DNA of 6,828 nucleotides, taken from assembly GCA_011049745.1 (NCBI GenBank), contig DRHE01000425.1:1-6828 (forward strand). The letters are read 5' to 3'. Below are positions 4,219 through 6,828 of the stretch, in pieces (the first letter of the stretch is position 1; each line of letters opens with the position of its first letter). The position numbers and the translations under genes were made by a program. The notes beneath the pieces were generated by a model. It did no database searches. It was not told where the DNA came from and was given only the letters and a program-made list of their open reading frames with translations. The stretch is from Spirochaetales bacterium. Lineage in GTDB: Bacteria > Spirochaetota > Spirochaetia > SZUA-6 > DRHE01.

Positions 4219-6780
4219 TTATCTAAGATTACGCTCGTTAAGCTCTATACCCGCTTGCCTGAGTGCTTCAAGAATCTTTTCTTCATATTCCTGTTCTGTT
4301 ATCCCTCCATGCATAGCATTTATCTCAAGTTTCAATACTTCATATTTGCTTTGCAGATAGTTCATAATACCCATAAGAGAGGAAACTTTACCTTTTGGTA
4401 AGATAAAATTAAAAGAAAGCTCTAAATATTTCTTTTTAGCTAATCCGGGTATCTCAGGAATTTCTGGTTGAAAACCTGATGTGGGCGCTTCGTCACCTTT
4501 CTCCGGCTCCCTGTATTTCTCCGGTTGTTCGCCTGATTCTTTTTCCTCTTTCTGTTCCGCGCATATTTTTTCACATATAAGTATCTCTTTATCTGTAAAG
4601 CCTACAGTTGCGTTATCCTTGAAATAACGGCATTTTATTTTTTCATCGATTAATTCACCGAGACCAAAAATACCATTACTGACACCTTCAAATATTCCTA
4701 ATTCTAAAACCGATTTATCTAACAGCCTCGGCTCTCCGGCAGTTGTTAAAGCGGAGGTATATATATTAGCTGTTGAAACATATTCTTTTCCTGCCAGATA
4801 TTTTTCTCGTACAACAAGGGGGGCAATTTTTTCGAGGATTTCTCCTTCAGAGCGCAATTTGCTATATATCTCCTGATCAATTGCCTTTATTTCGCCATAG
4901 GTTGGTATTCCCAGGTCAATCTCTTTAACATCTTCTCTGGCAGGGATCGCTACTATTCTGTACAATCTTCTGATTGATTCCTTTAACTCTACGGAATATT
5001 TTTTAAGCTCTTTTTTGACTTCTTTCTGTTGATCTTCTGAAAGGTTCAGTTTATTGTCCTGTTCAATACCTTCAAATGAAAGCTTACGCTTTACAGAATT
5101 AATAAATCCACTCCTTTCGGATTCCAGGGGATAAAGGAATAGAACAGTATTTTTGTTTGTGCGGGGGGTAGTATCGCCTTTTAGTTTTAAAATATCTTTT
5201 ATTACCTTTTTATTGTTTTCCTTGAGTATAACAAGCTTGAGTTCTTCGGAATCTATAATGTTTACCGGATCATTCTCCCATATCAACACTTTTAGTCTAT
5301 CTCCCCTAATACTTTGTTTCAGCAGGCTCTTTTCCTGTTCATCGACTTCCGGTTCTTCTATATTCTCCATTTGATTCAAGAGGATACGGTTCAGATTGGG
5401 CTGATTGCTGAAGAATAGCTTTTCATGTACAGACTGGAGATAAAACAGCTTTCTCTTCAACTGTTCTACTGCTTCTGCCACGACACTGGAAGGATTCTGC
5501 ATAGTAGTTGCTGAACGTTTTATCTCCCCAAGGTTGATTCCGTGCTCGCTTCCGCCGGAAAAGGAATAGAGGAAAACAGCCGTTGCAGAACGAACACCCA
5601 AATTTAGACCCTGATATGCTTTGCCAAGAGATTTATTTACTTTACTTGAACCCGACTGTCTGTCTGTAATATCAGAAGCGATTACACTGTTATACTCAAG
5701 CCCGATATGTTTTAAGAGTTCCTGCCTTATCTCCTGATTTGAAAGATCAAAATCGGAGATACTGATATAGAATGCTCCGGTTGTTTTCAGAGTATGAACT
5801 ATAAGAGAAAGGAGACGAAGAACACCGCGTGTCCGTTGGAAGGTAGGAAAACTACCCCATCGTTGATAAAGGATATCGATTATTTCCGGCATAAAGGGAT
5901 AAGAGGATATAAATCGCTTTCGATATTCACTTATGCTTACTCCCTGTGGAAGTATGCTTTCCCGCTCTCCATACTCTAAAAAAGCTTCAACAGTTTCCTT
6001 TGCCTTTTTTTCATCAATACTTGCAAAAAGCCTTTTGCGGATAATACTGGTGATCTCGCTGTCCTCAATTGGTGTATAGATCTTTTCCACACGTCCGGAT
6101 ACTTTCTGTAGCTGCTGATACTGTTTCTCTGCAGATTCATCGTAATGTTCAACGATACTGGAAGGTAGTGTTACAACAAGGCAGACTTTTTCTAGAGCGC
6201 TCACCGTTTCGGTAAGCTCCTGGATAAAAGCAATGGTTTGAGCGCCTAAAGTGCTTTCTCCCACAATTTTACCGGCTGCTTTGGTTATATATTCCAAAAG
6301 CTCATCCATCAATATCAACACAGGCAGGTGAAAAGAGAGAAGCTCTCTTATTTTATCCTTTCCGGGAGCTGTAAGACCTGCCATTGATTCAATTTTACCG
6401 GTGAGTTCCTTTTCGATAAGCCCCCAAATTGTTGTATCAGCGCTCAGCGCAGTACCCACAATAACAATTGTTTTAACATTCCACTGTGAGGCTTTATGAT
6501 ACATGGCGATCAAAGAATGGGTCTTGCCGCCGCCGAAGGGTGTTTGGATTTGAATAACAGAGTCCCCGCCCTCTCCTTTAAGGCGTTTATGAGTGATGCT
6601 TAAAATGTTTTGCAGCCCCTGAGTCAGGTAGGTTTTTCTAAAAAAAAGATCCGAGTTTCTATATTCATCAGGCCATCTATTACGGCTTACTTCCCAGAGA
6701 TCTGCTGCAAACACATCCATGGTGAGTTTGCCGTCGAGAATGTCTTTATGAGGTACTGCTATGGTATGGAATGCCTTCAT
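4219..6780 (-). CDS. DUF499-family AAA ATPase, likely phage-defence component
   Basis: This is a complete 853-residue member of the DUF499 P-loop ATPase family. The N-terminus has the family opening (HKDILDGKLTMDVFAADLWE, 11-30; FFRKTYLTQGLQNIL, 46-60). Walker A is TPFGGGKTHS at 80-89 (K86, T87), Walker B VLILMDELLEY at 154-164 (D159, E160), a sensor-type LVVTLPSS at 201-208, and a conserved FQRTRGVLRLL at 314-324 with candidate arginine fingers R316 and R318. Residues about 560-610 are highly charged and probably helical. A Glu/Pro/Lys-rich linker (about 740-780) leads to a compact C-terminal domain ending ILEALRQAGIEL. No membrane segment or signal is seen, so it is cytoplasmic. The start is supported by AAAAGGAGA at 6790-6798. 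DUF499 proteins are known beside DUF1156 methyltransferases and helicases in candidate anti-phage cassettes; none is present here because sequence ends just upstream. The family is secure; the defence role is inferred. Confidence 0.92.
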   Translation of the reverse strand: MKAFHTIAVPHKDILDGKLTMDVFAADLWEVSRNRWPDEYRNSDLFFRKTYLTQGLQNILSITHKRLKGEGGDSVIQIQTPFGGGKTHSLIAMYHKASQWNVKTIVIVGTALSADTTIWGLIEKELTGKIESMAGLTAPGKDKIRELLSFHLPVLILMDELLEYITKAAGKIVGESTLGAQTIAFIQELTETVSALEKVCLVVTLPSSIVEHYDESAEKQYQQLQKVSGRVEKIYTPIEDSEITSIIRKRLFASIDEKKAKETVEAFLEYGERESILPQGVSISEYRKRFISSYPFMPEIIDILYQRWGSFPTFQRTRGVLRLLSLIVHTLKTTGAFYISISDFDLSNQEIRQELLKHIGLEYNSVIASDITDRQSGSSKVNKSLGKAYQGLNLGVRSATAVFLYSFSGGSEHGINLGEIKRSATTMQNPSSVVAEAVEQLKRKLFYLQSVHEKLFFSNQPNLNRILLNQMENIEEPEVDEQEKSLLKQSIRGDRLKVLIWENDPVNIIDSEELKLVILKENNKKVIKDILKLKGDTTPRTNKNTVLFLYPLESERSGFINSVKRKLSFEGIEQDNKLNLSEDQQKEVKKELKKYSVELKESIRRLYRIVAIPAREDVKEIDLGIPTYGEIKAIDQEIYSKLRSEGEILEKIAPLVVREKYLAGKEYVSTANIYTSALTTAGEPRLLDKSVLELGIFEGVSNGIFGLGELIDEKIKCRYFKDNATVGFTDKEILICEKICAEQKEEKESGEQPEKYREPEKGDEAPTSGFQPEIPEIPGLAKKKYLELSFNFILPKGKVSSLMGIMNYLQSKYEVLKLEINAMHGGITEQEYEEKILEALRQAGIELNERNLR

Positions 6781-6814
6781 TGTAGGGAATCTCCTTTTAA
6801 CCGTATAACTCTTT

Positions 6815-6828
6815 CTGTCTCTTATACA
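6815..6828 (-). other. residual Nextera/Tn5 mosaic-end adapter at the sequence end
   Basis: CTGTCTCTTATACA is identical to the first 14 bases of CTGTCTCTTATACACATCT, the reverse complement of the Tn5 mosaic end used in Nextera library adapters, and it runs exactly to the last base. An exact match at a terminus is the usual sign of untrimmed adapter read-through. These bases should be treated as artificial and not as promoter sequence of the DUF499 gene. Confidence 0.93.

Noticed and set aside
6799..6828. Promoter-like A+T-rich sequence (TATAC, TATAAGAGACAG on the minus strand) upstream of the DUF499 gene.
   Set aside because: Half of it is the sequencing adapter, and the remaining 34 bp are too short to hold a credible promoter.

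Overview
The window reads like one short assembled contig from a bacterial (or less likely archaeal) accessory region. It is made of insertion-sequence DNA plus one large gene of a phage-defence-associated ATPase family. Genes are preceded by ordinary AAGGAG-type ribosome binding sites. The taxon cannot be fixed from the sequence: IS21, ISL3 and DUF499 families are widespread and there is no rRNA, tRNA or housekeeping gene.

Layout. Bases 1-96 (+) hold an internal piece of an ISL3-family transposase, cut by the left end of an IS21-family element. That element spans about 97-3263, with genes on the minus strand: istA (1505-3067), istB (712-1476) and a doubtful third frame (179-715) coupled to istB by an ATGA overlap. 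It has matching ends starting TGC, three clear 22-bp repeats plus a degenerate fourth at the istA end, and no visible target-site duplication. At about 3.17 kb it is long for the family because about 600 bp follow istB.

Bases 3264-4218 contain no convincing gene. They hold two gene-like minus-strand remnants (one resembling the C-terminal tail of an IS3-family transposase) and two adjacent perfect hairpins at 3897-3932 and 3943-3966. The hairpins share a seven-base segment that permits alternative pairing.

Bases 4219-6780 (-) encode a complete 853-residue DUF499-family AAA ATPase, with clear Walker A, Walker B and C-terminal domains. As I recall, family members sit beside DUF1156 DNA methyltransferases and helicases in candidate anti-phage cassettes. 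Its expected partners would lie upstream, to the right of the window, where the sequence stops.

The last 14 bases (6815-6828) match the Tn5/Nextera mosaic-end adapter exactly. They are almost certainly sequencing adapter, so the natural sequence ends at about 6814, only 34 bp before the ATPase start codon. The likely reading is a defence-gene neighbourhood whose downstream flank has been eroded by insertion sequences and whose upstream half was lost to assembly. The strongest lead to an interesting system is therefore the missing right-hand flank.
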